36,462 bases of DNA from an uncultured Bacteroidota bacterium (GTDB lineage Bacteria; Bacteroidota; Bacteroidia; Chitinophagales; Chitinophagaceae), in NCBI GenBank assembly GCA_903929425.1, contig CAIYUO010000041.1, positions 1 to 36,462 on the forward strand, written 5' to 3'. A program made the position numbers and the translations under genes. Positions 1-7,190 of this stretch are shown here, piece after piece. The number at the start of each line of letters is the position of its first letter. Positions within the stretch are counted from its first letter, which is position 1. Below the pieces are notes generated by a model, which saw nothing but the letters and a program-made list of their open reading frames with translations, had not been told where the DNA came from and searched no databases.

Positions 1-100
1 CTTTAAATTATATGTAGATATGTTGAAAAAAATGAAAAATTAGTTGCAAATAGATAAAATTTAATTTATTTTTAATACCGAAACCCCAAAAATCAACTTC

Positions 101-385
101 ATGAGAAAATCTGATCTCATCAATCTTATCGCTTCCGAAACAGGAGTTCCTAAAGTGGATGTATTAATGACTTTAGAAAGAATGTTTAAGGAAGTAAAAG
201 AAAGCTTGTCAAATGGCCAGAATATATATATTCGTGGATTTGGAAGCTTTATTACTAAGAAAAGAGCCGCAAAAATTGGGCGTAATATTAAAAAGAACAT
301 TGCTGTTCAAATTCCCGAACATTATATTCCTGCATTTAAACCTGCAAAAGAATTTGTAAATGAGGTAAAAGAAAGACGTAAGTAG
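101..385 (+). CDS. HU/IHF-family DNA-binding protein
   Basis: A 94-residue small basic histone-like protein that should bind and bend DNA as a dimer in the nucleoid. It opens with the family pattern (MRKSDLINLIASETG, helix-turn-helix dimer core). The central beta-arm signature is visible as IRGFGSFITKKRAAKIGRN at about residues 44-62, followed by the lysine-rich arm and a conserved C-terminal helix (FKPAKEFVNEV). Length is normal for HU (about 90-100 aa). The usual arm-tip R-N-P motif is replaced by KKNIAVQIPEHY, so this is one of the divergent Bacteroidota HU/IHF paralogues and cannot be assigned to HU or IHF specifically. It lies just upstream of the TPR gene and RNase G, a common Bacteroidota arrangement (from family knowledge). 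Confidence 0.93.
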   Translation: MRKSDLINLIASETGVPKVDVLMTLERMFKEVKESLSNGQNIYIRGFGSFITKKRAAKIGRNIKKNIAVQIPEHYIPAFKPAKEFVNEVKERRK

Positions 386-386
386 T

Positions 387-394
387 TACCTTTG
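387..394 (+). promoter_or_regulatory. Possible -7 promoter element before the TPR gene
   Basis: TACCTTTG matches the Bacteroidota -7 consensus TAnnTTTG exactly. It lies just after the HU stop codon and 17 bases before the TTG start at 412. No well-spaced -33 TTG is visible, so this is a weak call. Confidence 0.35.
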
Positions 395-411
395 CAGGAA
401 ATTTATTTACT

Positions 412-1260
412 TTGAAAAAGCCTCAGCTGATTGTTGCCATCATTGCCTTGTTTTCATGTGTAATGATTTACTTTTTCGTCCCTAGAACCCATAAAACCCA
501 GGTTACTCAAAATAATACTAGTAGTTCAAATCAAGTATTAAGTACCCAAACAGTCCTTGATGGTGCTAAAACTACCTTAAATGCAAGTCAAAAGATTTCC
601 CTTTTAAGCATTGAAAATCAACTAGTTAAAGCAAAGTCATCGACAGATAGCATTAAAATTTACAAACAATTATCCCAGTTTTGGGCTGACTCAGCTCAAA
701 GAGTCGAACCATATTTATATTATACTTACAGTGCCGCTTTGTTGGAAAATTCTGAAAAAAGCCTCACTTTTGCAGCCCAGCAGTTGGTAGATAACCTAAC
801 ATCGCCGGATGCACCACCTGCAATACTTAATTGGATCGCAGTTAATGCAAAAGTTCTTTTAGAAAAAGCGTTGGTAATGAATCCAAATAACGATTCGACA
901 AAAATAAATTTAGGTGCCTGTTATTTGTTTGGAAATATTTCAGACAATCCTATGCAAGGCATTTTAAAAGTAAAAGAGGTGGTTGATAAAAACCCTCAAA
1001 ATATTTACGGTCAAATGATGTTAGGATTAGGTGGTAAAAAATCAGGTCAATATCCAAAAGCTATTGAACGATTTATGACCATATTAAAATTATCACCTTC
1101 GAATTTAGAAGCGATGGTAAATTTAGCTGAGTGTTATGAGCTAACCAACCAGCCAGCTTTAGCGATTGATTGGTATACCAAAATGAAAGTAATGGTAAAC
1201 AACCCATCAGCTAAGGAGGCCATTGAAAAAAGAATCAAAGAGCTGAAAAAAACGAAGTAA
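412..1260 (+). CDS. Membrane-anchored tetratricopeptide repeat protein
   Basis: A 282-residue protein with an uncleaved N-terminal membrane segment (about residues 5-25, LIVAIIALFSCVMIYFF). A Ser/Thr/Asn-rich linker follows, and then an alpha-helical repeat region. TPR-like units are visible at about residues 158-275, for example NLEAMVNLAECYELTNQPALAIDWY. Proteins of this type are usually anchored in the inner membrane with the repeats outside the cytoplasm and act in protein-protein contacts; the partner is unknown. The start is TTG at 412, because it includes the whole membrane segment and no ATG lies upstream in frame. It sits between HU and the small COX24-like gene, 26 bases after the HU stop. 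The function beyond being a TPR scaffold is not known. Confidence 0.85.
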   Translation: MKKPQLIVAIIALFSCVMIYFFVPRTHKTQVTQNNTSSSNQVLSTQTVLDGAKTTLNASQKISLLSIENQLVKAKSSTDSIKIYKQLSQFWADSAQRVEPYLYYTYSAALLENSEKSLTFAAQQLVDNLTSPDAPPAILNWIAVNAKVLLEKALVMNPNNDSTKINLGACYLFGNISDNPMQGILKVKEVVDKNPQNIYGQMMLGLGGKKSGQYPKAIERFMTILKLSPSNLEAMVNLAECYELTNQPALAIDWYTKMKVMVNNPSAKEAIEKRIKELKKTK

Positions 1261-1315
1261 GCAACTGAAAAAATAAGCGTAGAAAAAACATTTTTAATAA
1301 CAAAAATTATAGGAC

Positions 1316-1411
1316 ATGCCTTGTGGAAAAAAAAGAAAGCGTCATAAAATTGCGACGCATAAAAGAAAAAAACGTTTAAGAAAAAATCGTCATAAGAAGA
1401 AAAATAAATAG
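1316..1411 (+). CDS. Tiny COX24/AURKAIP1-like ribosomal protein (31 aa)
   Basis: A 31-codon ORF, ATG to TAG, encoding an extremely basic peptide. It begins MPCGKKRKRHKIATHKRKKR and ends with Asn-Arg-His and a lysine-rich tail. I recognise the pattern (GKKRKRHKxATHKRKKRLR) from very short Bacteroidota proteins annotated as AURKAIP1/COX24-domain proteins, related to small-subunit ribosomal proteins such as bS22 and mitochondrial mS38. It probably binds rRNA in the small subunit. It follows the TPR gene by 55 bases and is followed at once by a strong terminator, so it is either the last gene of the HU-TPR transcript or has its own promoter. The gene is easily missed because of its length. Confidence 0.85.
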   Translation: MPCGKKRKRHKIATHKRKKRLRKNRHKKKNK

Positions 1412-1420
1412 TTCTTCCTA

Positions 1421-1465
1421 AATACAAGCGTGTTGTATTTACCCAACACGCTTGTATTCATTTTC
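1421..1465 (+). terminator. Strong intrinsic terminator after the 31-aa gene
   Basis: A perfect 15-bp stem, AATACAAGCGTGTTG (1421-1435) with its complement at 1444-1458, encloses an 8-base loop and is followed by a T-rich stretch (CATTTTC). It ends the HU-TPR-small protein cluster and separates it from RNase G. Because the stem starts and ends with A/T pairs, it could work in both directions. Confidence 0.8.
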
Positions 1466-1486
1466 AATACACTCCACTCTTCTACT

Positions 1487-1602
1487 TAGCAACTTTACTT
1501 TACCTTTTCCTTCCTTCGTAAAGTGGCAGTGTTTACAAAAAATAATGCATTGGCAAAGTTATTACTATGGCTTAGTGCTTGCATTTTAAAAAGTTGCTAT
1601 AA
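1487..1602 (+). promoter_or_regulatory. Candidate structured 5' leader of RNase G
   Basis: The 190-base spacer before RNase G holds a 10-bp inverted repeat, TAGCAACTTT (1487-1496) and AAAGTTGCTA (1590-1599). The right arm ends 3 bases before the GTG start at 1603. Inside it, AATGCA (about 1542) can pair with TGCATT near 1580. Pairing would place the start codon at the foot of a long stem. Whether it is transcribed as a leader is inferred; no clear promoter was found. Confidence 0.35.
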
Positions 1603-3150
1603 GTGAATAAAGAATTAATTATAAATAGTTCATCTGATGGGGTTGAAATAGCCTTATTAGAGGATAAGAAATTAGTGGAAATCCATAATGAAAAAATGGA
1701 CACACGCTGGGCTGTTGGAGATTTATATTTAGGAAAGGTTCGTAAAATAATTCCTGGATTAAACGCAGCATTCGTAGATGTTGGTTTTGAAAAAGATGCT
1801 TTTTTGCACTACACTGATTTAAGCCCCTATGTTAAATCAATCATAAAATACACACAGGAAGCCGTTAACAATAACGAAAATCAGTTTGACTTTTCTAAAT
1901 TTCAAACAGCTGCCGAGATTGTAAAAACAGGAAAAATAAGTGAAGTATTAAATGGTAAGCCAACCGTGTTGGTTCAAATTTTAAAAGAACCTATTGCAGC
2001 AAAAGGACCTAGATTAAGTTGCGAATTATCCTTAGCAGGTCGCTTTATTGTACTTACTCCATTTAATGAAATAGTTGCGGTATCTAAAAAAATTCATAGC
2101 GGAGAAGAGCGAAAGCGTTTGCAAAAAATGATGGAATCCATTAGGCCAAAAAACTTTGGCATCATTGTTCGAACTGCTGCCGAAGGAAAATCAACCGCTG
2201 AATTACACGAGGATTTATTAACCTTGGTTGAAAATTGGAAAACCATTCAATCCAATTTGAAAGGAGCAATGGCGCCTTCTCGTATCATGAGTGAGGAAAG
2301 CAAAACAACTAGTATTTTAAGAGACTTGCTTTCTGAAGACTTTAATAAAATTGTAGTCAACGATAAAAAAATATTTGATCTTACTTTAAGTTATTTGCAA
2401 AGAATTGCCCCAACTAAAGCCAATATTTTAAGTTTACATAATGGGGATCAGGATATTTTTGATCAATATGGAATTACAAAACAAGTAAAATCTTCCTTCG
2501 GGAAAACGGTTAACTTAAATAGTGGAGCTTATTTGATAATTGAGCACACCGAAGCATTGCATGTTGTTGATGTAAATAGTGGTTTTAAAAGTGTTAGCAA
2601 TAATCAAGAGGAAAATGCTTTACAAACTAATTTGGAAGCTGCTGAAGAAATTGCACGCCAATTGAGATTAAGGGATATTGGTGGCATTATTGTAATTGAC
2701 TTTATCGATATGAAACTTCCTGAAAATAAAAAGAAAGTTCAGGAAGCTTTAGATGAATTCATGAAAACTGATCGAGCACGACATTCTGTTTTACCAATAT
2801 CTAAATTCGGTTTATTACAAGCAACCCGTCAAAGAATTAGACCTGAAGTAAATATCAATACTTCCGAGGATTGTCCAGCCTGTAATGGTACTGGAAAAAT
2901 AACTTCAACTTTATTGTTAGAGGACGAGATGGAAAAAAAGTTAGCTTATTTAGCTACCCATGGACACAAAAGTTTACAAATACTAGTGCATCCTATCATA
3001 CACTCACATTTAACCAAGGGTATATTTAGTAGTATTCTTAAAAAATGGAAGCGAAAGTATAAACTTAAATTAAAATCCATTCCTGAGAACAATAGTCATT
3101 TGGTAGAATACAAATTTTTAGATGATCAACAGGAAGAAATTAAGCTTTAA
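1603..3150 (+). CDS. rng: Ribonuclease G (Rne/Rng family)
   Basis: A 515-residue endoribonuclease of the RNase E/G family, acting in 16S rRNA 5'-end maturation and mRNA decay. The start is GTG; translation from 1603 gives the complete N-terminus. An S1-type RNA-binding domain spans about residues 36-130 (GDLYLGKVRKIIPGLNAAFVDVG). The DNase I-like catalytic core follows, with the two metal-binding aspartates in VVDVNSGF (D323) and IVIDFIDM (D366). The Zn-link CPACNGTG (C424, C427) supports tetramer formation. Length matches RNase G (about 490-520 aa), without the long C-terminal scaffold of RNase E. It sits downstream of HU in the common Bacteroidota order. The upstream inverted repeat could be a site of autoregulation, as known for E. 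coli rne, but that is only an analogy. Confidence 0.95.
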   Translation: MNKELIINSSSDGVEIALLEDKKLVEIHNEKMDTRWAVGDLYLGKVRKIIPGLNAAFVDVGFEKDAFLHYTDLSPYVKSIIKYTQEAVNNNENQFDFSKFQTAAEIVKTGKISEVLNGKPTVLVQILKEPIAAKGPRLSCELSLAGRFIVLTPFNEIVAVSKKIHSGEERKRLQKMMESIRPKNFGIIVRTAAEGKSTAELHEDLLTLVENWKTIQSNLKGAMAPSRIMSEESKTTSILRDLLSEDFNKIVVNDKKIFDLTLSYLQRIAPTKANILSLHNGDQDIFDQYGITKQVKSSFGKTVNLNSGAYLIIEHTEALHVVDVNSGFKSVSNNQEENALQTNLEAAEEIARQLRLRDIGGIIVIDFIDMKLPENKKKVQEALDEFMKTDRARHSVLPISKFGLLQATRQRIRPEVNINTSEDCPACNGTGKITSTLLLEDEMEKKLAYLATHGHKSLQILVHPIIHSHLTKGIFSSILKKWKRKYKLKLKSIPENNSHLVEYKFLDDQQEEIKL

Positions 3151-3193
3151 AAGTATTTTCGGTTTTTACTTCTAAATTAATTTAAATAGCCTT

Positions 3194-3201
3194 TATCTTT
3201 A
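3194..3201 (+). promoter_or_regulatory. Possible -7 element directly upstream of radA
   Basis: TATCTTTA differs from TAnnTTTG at one position and ends only 4 bases before the radA ATG at 3206. If active, transcription would start at or next to the start codon. No convincing -33 element is seen. Confidence 0.3.
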
Positions 3202-3205
3202 AGGT

Positions 3206-4576
3206 ATGAGCAAAGCTAAATCGGCCTTCTTTTGTAACAACTGTGGATACGAATCTGCAAAATGGGCAGGTAAGTGCCCTGCTTGTAATGAATGGAACAC
3301 CTTCACGGAAGAATTAGTAGAGAAAGGTGAAAAGAAGGACACAGGATGGGAAGATTATACTACGCAACAAAAAGGAACACAGGTTATTGCCATTAATGAA
3401 GTCAACAGCCAATCAGAAAAAAGAATTAATAGTGCCGATCCTGAACTCAACAGAGTATTAGGTGGAGGAATTGTATTAGGTTCCATCGTATTAGTTGCAG
3501 GAGAACCTGGAATCGGAAAAAGTACTTTGTTTTTACAACAAGGGCTAATGATGAAGGATCAAACCGTTTTATATATTAGTGGGGAGGAAAGCATACAGCA
3601 AATTAAAATGCGAGCGGATCGTTTGAATTTACAAAACGAAAATTTTTATTTACTTACCGAAACGCGAACACCAGATATTTTTAAGGCCATCAAAAAATTA
3701 AAGCCAACCGTGGTTATTGTGGATTCTATACAAACATTGGAATCCAATTTGATTGAGGCTACGGCTGGCAGTGTATCTCAAATAAAACAAACAGCAGCCG
3801 AATTCCAACGCTTTGCTAAAGAAACCGGAACCCCTGTATTTTTAATTGGACATATTACAAAAGAAGGTACCATTGCAGGACCGAAAATTTTAGAACATAT
3901 GGTGGATACCGTACTTCAATTTGAAGGCGACCGCCATTATGCTTATAGAATGTTGCGCACCTTAAAAAACCGATTTGGAAGTACAAGCGAATTAGGTATT
4001 TACGAAATGACTGGCGAAGGCATGAAAGTAGTCAATAATCCATCGGCCTTTTTAATTGCGCAACGAAACGAATCATTAAGTGGAAGCACTATAGCGGCAT
4101 CGATGGAAGGAATGCGCCCCTTATTAATTGAAGTACAAGCCTTGGTAACACAAAGTGTTTATGGCACACCACAACGAACCGTTACAGGATTTGATTTAAG
4201 AAGACTTCAATTATTATTAGCCGTTTTGGAAAAACGAGGTGGTTTTGCTTTTGGCATGAAAGACGTTTTTGTAAATATTGCGGGTGGTTTAAAAATTGAA
4301 GACCCCTCTTTAGACTTAGCTATTATATTATCATTGCTTTCTTCTTACGAGGACATACCACTACCACAAGGCATTTGCTTTGCAGGCGAAGTGGGTTTGA
4401 ATGGAGAAATTCGAGCAGTAAATAGAATTCAACAGCGCATCGCTGAGGCTGAAAAATTAGGTTTTGAAAAAATATATATTTCCGCCTTCAATAGTAAAGG
4501 GATAGAGCCCAAAAAACATAGCATTCAAATTATACCAGTAGAAAGAGTAGACGAAGCTTATCGCCTATTCTTTTAA
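3206..4576 (+). CDS. radA: DNA repair protein RadA (Sms)
   Basis: A 456-residue branch-migration ATPase of homologous recombination. The order of parts is typical: an N-terminal C4 zinc finger (C10, C13, C24, C27), a RecA-like ATPase with Walker A GEPGIGKST at 99-107 and Walker B VVIVDS near 170, the RadA-specific KNRFG motif at 254-258, and a C-terminal Lon-protease-like domain (from about residue 285, ending in FAGEVGLNGEIRAV and following). The length equals the family norm (about 455 aa). The ATG at 3206 gives the full zinc finger. It is followed 2 bases later by the ComF gene, so the two should be co-transcribed, linking two proteins known from recombination and DNA-uptake pathways. Confidence 0.97.
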   Translation: MSKAKSAFFCNNCGYESAKWAGKCPACNEWNTFTEELVEKGEKKDTGWEDYTTQQKGTQVIAINEVNSQSEKRINSADPELNRVLGGGIVLGSIVLVAGEPGIGKSTLFLQQGLMMKDQTVLYISGEESIQQIKMRADRLNLQNENFYLLTETRTPDIFKAIKKLKPTVVIVDSIQTLESNLIEATAGSVSQIKQTAAEFQRFAKETGTPVFLIGHITKEGTIAGPKILEHMVDTVLQFEGDRHYAYRMLRTLKNRFGSTSELGIYEMTGEGMKVVNNPSAFLIAQRNESLSGSTIAASMEGMRPLLIEVQALVTQSVYGTPQRTVTGFDLRRLQLLLAVLEKRGGFAFGMKDVFVNIAGGLKIEDPSLDLAIILSLLSSYEDIPLPQGICFAGEVGLNGEIRAVNRIQQRIAEAEKLGFEKIYISAFNSKGIEPKKHSIQIIPVERVDEAYRLFF

Positions 4577-4578
4577 TC

Positions 4579-5310
4579 ATGGCTATTGGGGCGATTGCCA
4601 AAAAAACATTACAAACATTCCAAGTTTACTTACAGGGATTTGTTCATTTGTTTTATCCTCATGTATGTTTACAATGTGCTTCTGAATATTTATCAAAGGA
4701 TCAAATAATTTGTAGTCATTGTGAAACCCTTCTGCCTTATACCGATTTTGCAAAAATGCAAAATAGTCCGGTAGATAAAATTTTTTGGGGAAGAATAAAA
4801 CTACTAAAATCAATATCCATATTGTTTTATACTAAGGAAAGTATTGTGCAAAAAATACTTTTTGAATTAAAGTACAAGCAAAATAAAAAAGCAGGCTTAT
4901 TACTGGGCAAGCTCATTGCAACCACTTTAAAAGAATCAATTGAATTTGATCAAAACACATATCTTATCCCAATACCCATTAGTAAAGTTAGCCGCAGAAA
5001 AAGAGGATATAACCAAAGTGAGTTAATATGTGAGTCAATTGTTGCAAACGGCTTTAATGTGCCCATTTACAAAGGGCTACTTAAATCAAAAAAACATACT
5101 TCACAAACGCATAAAGATCGCGTTCAAAGAGGTATCTATTTAGATAATATTTTTAAGCTAACTCATTTTAATATGCTTTCAAATAAAGACATAATTATCA
5201 TTGATGATGTATTAACAACCGGTGCCACCATCGAGGCAGCTTACCATTGTCTATTAAAAGCAAATCCAAAAAGTATTAGTATGGTAACAGCCGCGTATAC
5301 TTTGGATTAA
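4579..5310 (+). CDS. ComF family phosphoribosyltransferase-like protein
   Basis: A 243-residue ComF/GntX family protein. Near the N-terminus it has a four-cysteine zinc site (C30-x2-C33 and C45-x2-C48). The C-terminal half is a type I phosphoribosyltransferase fold with the PRPP-binding loop IIIIDDVLTTGATIEAAY (about residues 209-226). The family motif IPIPISKVSRRKRGYNQSELI lies near residue 135. ComF proteins take part in natural transformation in several bacteria, and some seem to have other roles; the substrate is not known. Start ATG 4579 lies 2 bases after the radA stop, so translation is probably coupled. The first helix (residues 1-28) is hydrophobic enough to suggest membrane contact, but I do not call it a signal peptide. 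Confidence 0.92.
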   Translation: MAIGAIAKKTLQTFQVYLQGFVHLFYPHVCLQCASEYLSKDQIICSHCETLLPYTDFAKMQNSPVDKIFWGRIKLLKSISILFYTKESIVQKILFELKYKQNKKAGLLLGKLIATTLKESIEFDQNTYLIPIPISKVSRRKRGYNQSELICESIVANGFNVPIYKGLLKSKKHTSQTHKDRVQRGIYLDNIFKLTHFNMLSNKDIIIIDDVLTTGATIEAAYHCLLKANPKSISMVTAAYTLD

Positions 5311-5357
5311 ACAATTTTGCCAAAAAAGCGTTATATTCATATATAAAAATTAATATA

Positions 5358-5882
5358 ATGAGACTTTTAACTACCTTATTTATGGTTGCTTTTTCCTTTC
5401 TTTTAAATGCACAAAGCATTCATTCCTTTAAAGTAAAAGGAATTGATGGCAAGCAAATTGACTTTGCTTCGTTCAAAGGAAAAAAAATATTAATTGTCAA
5501 TACTGCAAGTAAATGTGGATATACTCCTCAATATGAAGCATTAGAGAAAGTTTATGAAAGTAATAAAGGCAAATTGGTTATCATAGGATTCCCATGTAAT
5601 CAATTTGGCGGACAGGAACCCGGTTCTAATGAGGAAATTGTAAGTTTTTGCAAAAAAAATTACGGAGTTACCTTCCCATTAGCTGATAAAATCGATGTGA
5701 AAGGCGATCAAATAGCGCCTATCTATCAGTGGTTGACTCAAAAATCAAAAAATGGAGTGTTGGATGCCAATATATCTTGGAATTTTAATAAATTTTTATT
5801 GGACGAAAACGGCAAAATGATTGCTTATTTTCCAAGTAATGTAAGGCCAGATAGTGATGATATTTTGTCTCGCGTAAAGTAA
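5358..5882 (+). CDS. Secreted glutathione peroxidase family protein
   Basis: A 174-residue thiol peroxidase of the GPx family with a cleavable signal peptide (MRLLTTLFMVAFSFLLNAQS), so it acts in the periplasm or at the cell surface. The peroxidatic cysteine is C53 in NTASKCGYTPQY. The second motif FPCNQFGGQEPGSNEEI (C80) and the third, ISWNFNKFLLD (W141, N142), complete the catalytic tetrad together with the Gln of NQF. C98, in the helix SFCKKNYGVTFPLADKIDVKG, occupies the place of the resolving cysteine of thioredoxin-dependent GPx enzymes. It therefore probably uses thioredoxin-like reductants, not glutathione (inference). It lies 47 bases after comF and is followed at once by a terminator. 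Confidence 0.94.
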   Translation: MRLLTTLFMVAFSFLLNAQSIHSFKVKGIDGKQIDFASFKGKKILIVNTASKCGYTPQYEALEKVYESNKGKLVIIGFPCNQFGGQEPGSNEEIVSFCKKNYGVTFPLADKIDVKGDQIAPIYQWLTQKSKNGVLDANISWNFNKFLLDENGKMIAYFPSNVRPDSDDILSRVK

Positions 5883-5883
5883 C

Positions 5884-5906
5884 AAAAACCGCACTGCGGT
5901 TTTTTC
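5884..5906 (+). terminator. Intrinsic terminator of the peroxidase gene
   Basis: AAAAACCGC (5884-5892), a 3-base loop (ACT) and GCGGTTTTT (5896-5904) form a 9-bp stem that runs straight into T residues. It begins 2 bases after the stop codon. Confidence 0.85.
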
Positions 5907-5907
5907 T

Positions 5908-5915
5908 TATCTTCG
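5908..5915 (+). promoter_or_regulatory. Possible -7 element directly before the delta' gene
   Basis: TATCTTCG fits TAnnTTTG except for one C. It lies between the upstream terminator and the ATG at 5920, with only 4 bases in between. A new promoter is needed here because of the terminator, so a leaderless or nearly leaderless transcript is likely (inference). Confidence 0.4.
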
Positions 5916-5919
5916 TGAA

Positions 5920-7119
5920 ATGTTATTAAGCGAGGTAATTGGTCATGAAAAACTAAAACATCAGTTGGTTGAAATGGTTCAACATCAACGTTTGAGCCAT
6001 GCTATACTTTTTGTTGGACCCGAGGGAGCAGGTGCATTGCCTTTGGCTATTGCTTTTGCGCAATATATTGTAAGTATTCCAAACAGTAATGTGGACGCAT
6101 CAGGTGCTGATTTATTTGGTGCCCCTGAGCAAAGTACTCCAAAAGTTTATAGCCCTGAGGAAATAGCAGCATTACCTGCATACAACCGAGCAAGTCAACT
6201 CATGCATCCAGACTTGCACTTTTCTTTTCCAAGTATCACTGAAAAACCAGGTTCAAAAAACTTAAGTGCAAATCATATTGAAGCTTGGAGAGAATTTGTT
6301 AAAGGTTATCCTTATGGTAATGTATTTGATTGGTTGCAATCAATTAATGCCGAAAACAAACAAGGAAATATAAGTGCCGATGAGTGTGCTGAAATCATAA
6401 AAAAATTATCATTCAAAAGTTTTGAAAGCGCCTATAAGGTATTGGTCATGTGGATGCCCGAATATTTAGGTAATCAAGGAAATAAACTTTTAAAGCTTAT
6501 CGAAGAACCACCAGACAATACTATTTTTTTATTGGTCGCTAATTCAGAGGAGCAAATATTACCAACCATTCTTAGTAGATGCCAGTATATTAAAGTGCCG
6601 CGTCTCACAAAAGACGAAATTGAGCAAGCCTTAATTCAAAAGGGACATTTAGATCCCACGAAAGCGGCACAAATTGCCTCTATTTCGGATGGTAATTATA
6701 GGGAGGCCCTACACTTAGTACAGCATAGCGATAGTGACTTTCTGACTCAAATAAGAGAATGGCTAAATGCTATTTTAAAAGGAGGCCCACTGGCTCAAAT
6801 GAAATGGGTGGAGGAAACTAGTAAAATGGGGAGAGAGCCTCAAAAGCAATTTTTAAAATATTTTAACAATTTATTAGAACAAAGTATTCGCCTTAAAATT
6901 TTAGGTAATGGGCTAAATTTAGACCCCACCTTAAAGGATTTTGCGCTTAGAATCAATAAAATTGCTGGAATTGGCCAAATAGAGGCAATTATTGAGGAGC
7001 TAGACAAGGCAGTTTACCATATTGAGCGAAATGCCAACCCAAAAATGTTATTTATGGCATTGGGTATCAAGTTCTATCATATCATTCAGAACAAAACCTT
7101 AATTTTGACAGAAGCCTAA
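5920..7119 (+). CDS. DNA polymerase III subunit delta' (HolB-like)
   Basis: A 399-residue AAA+ clamp-loader subunit that works with DnaX and delta to load the beta clamp. The N-terminus VIGHEKLKHQLVEMVQHQRLSHAILFVGPEGAG is typical. The P-loop reads GPEGAGA (33-39), with the Walker A lysine replaced by Ala and the next Ser/Thr by Leu, so it should not hydrolyse ATP, as is normal for delta'. The SRC motif (TILSRCQYI, about 225) needed to contact a neighbouring ATPase is present. An insert at about 50-120 is longer than in E. coli and has no zinc-binding cysteines. It sits 71 bases upstream of ricT; delta' next to a PSP1/RicT gene is a widespread neighbourhood, also seen in Firmicutes. Confidence 0.9.
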   Translation: MLLSEVIGHEKLKHQLVEMVQHQRLSHAILFVGPEGAGALPLAIAFAQYIVSIPNSNVDASGADLFGAPEQSTPKVYSPEEIAALPAYNRASQLMHPDLHFSFPSITEKPGSKNLSANHIEAWREFVKGYPYGNVFDWLQSINAENKQGNISADECAEIIKKLSFKSFESAYKVLVMWMPEYLGNQGNKLLKLIEEPPDNTIFLLVANSEEQILPTILSRCQYIKVPRLTKDEIEQALIQKGHLDPTKAAQIASISDGNYREALHLVQHSDSDFLTQIREWLNAILKGGPLAQMKWVEETSKMGREPQKQFLKYFNNLLEQSIRLKILGNGLNLDPTLKDFALRINKIAGIGQIEAIIEELDKAVYHIERNANPKMLFMALGIKFYHIIQNKTLILTEA

Positions 7120-7190
7120 GCCAAAGAGGATGGAGGAAAATGGTGCTTGGCTGGGTATTTTTATTCAATAACAGTTAGAACTAACTATAT

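Noticed and set aside
1134..1427. 97-residue minus-strand frame over the TPR gene end and the 31-aa gene
   Set aside because: It is the Phe-rich complement of Lys-rich coding sequence, and the plus-strand 31-aa peptide matches a known family.
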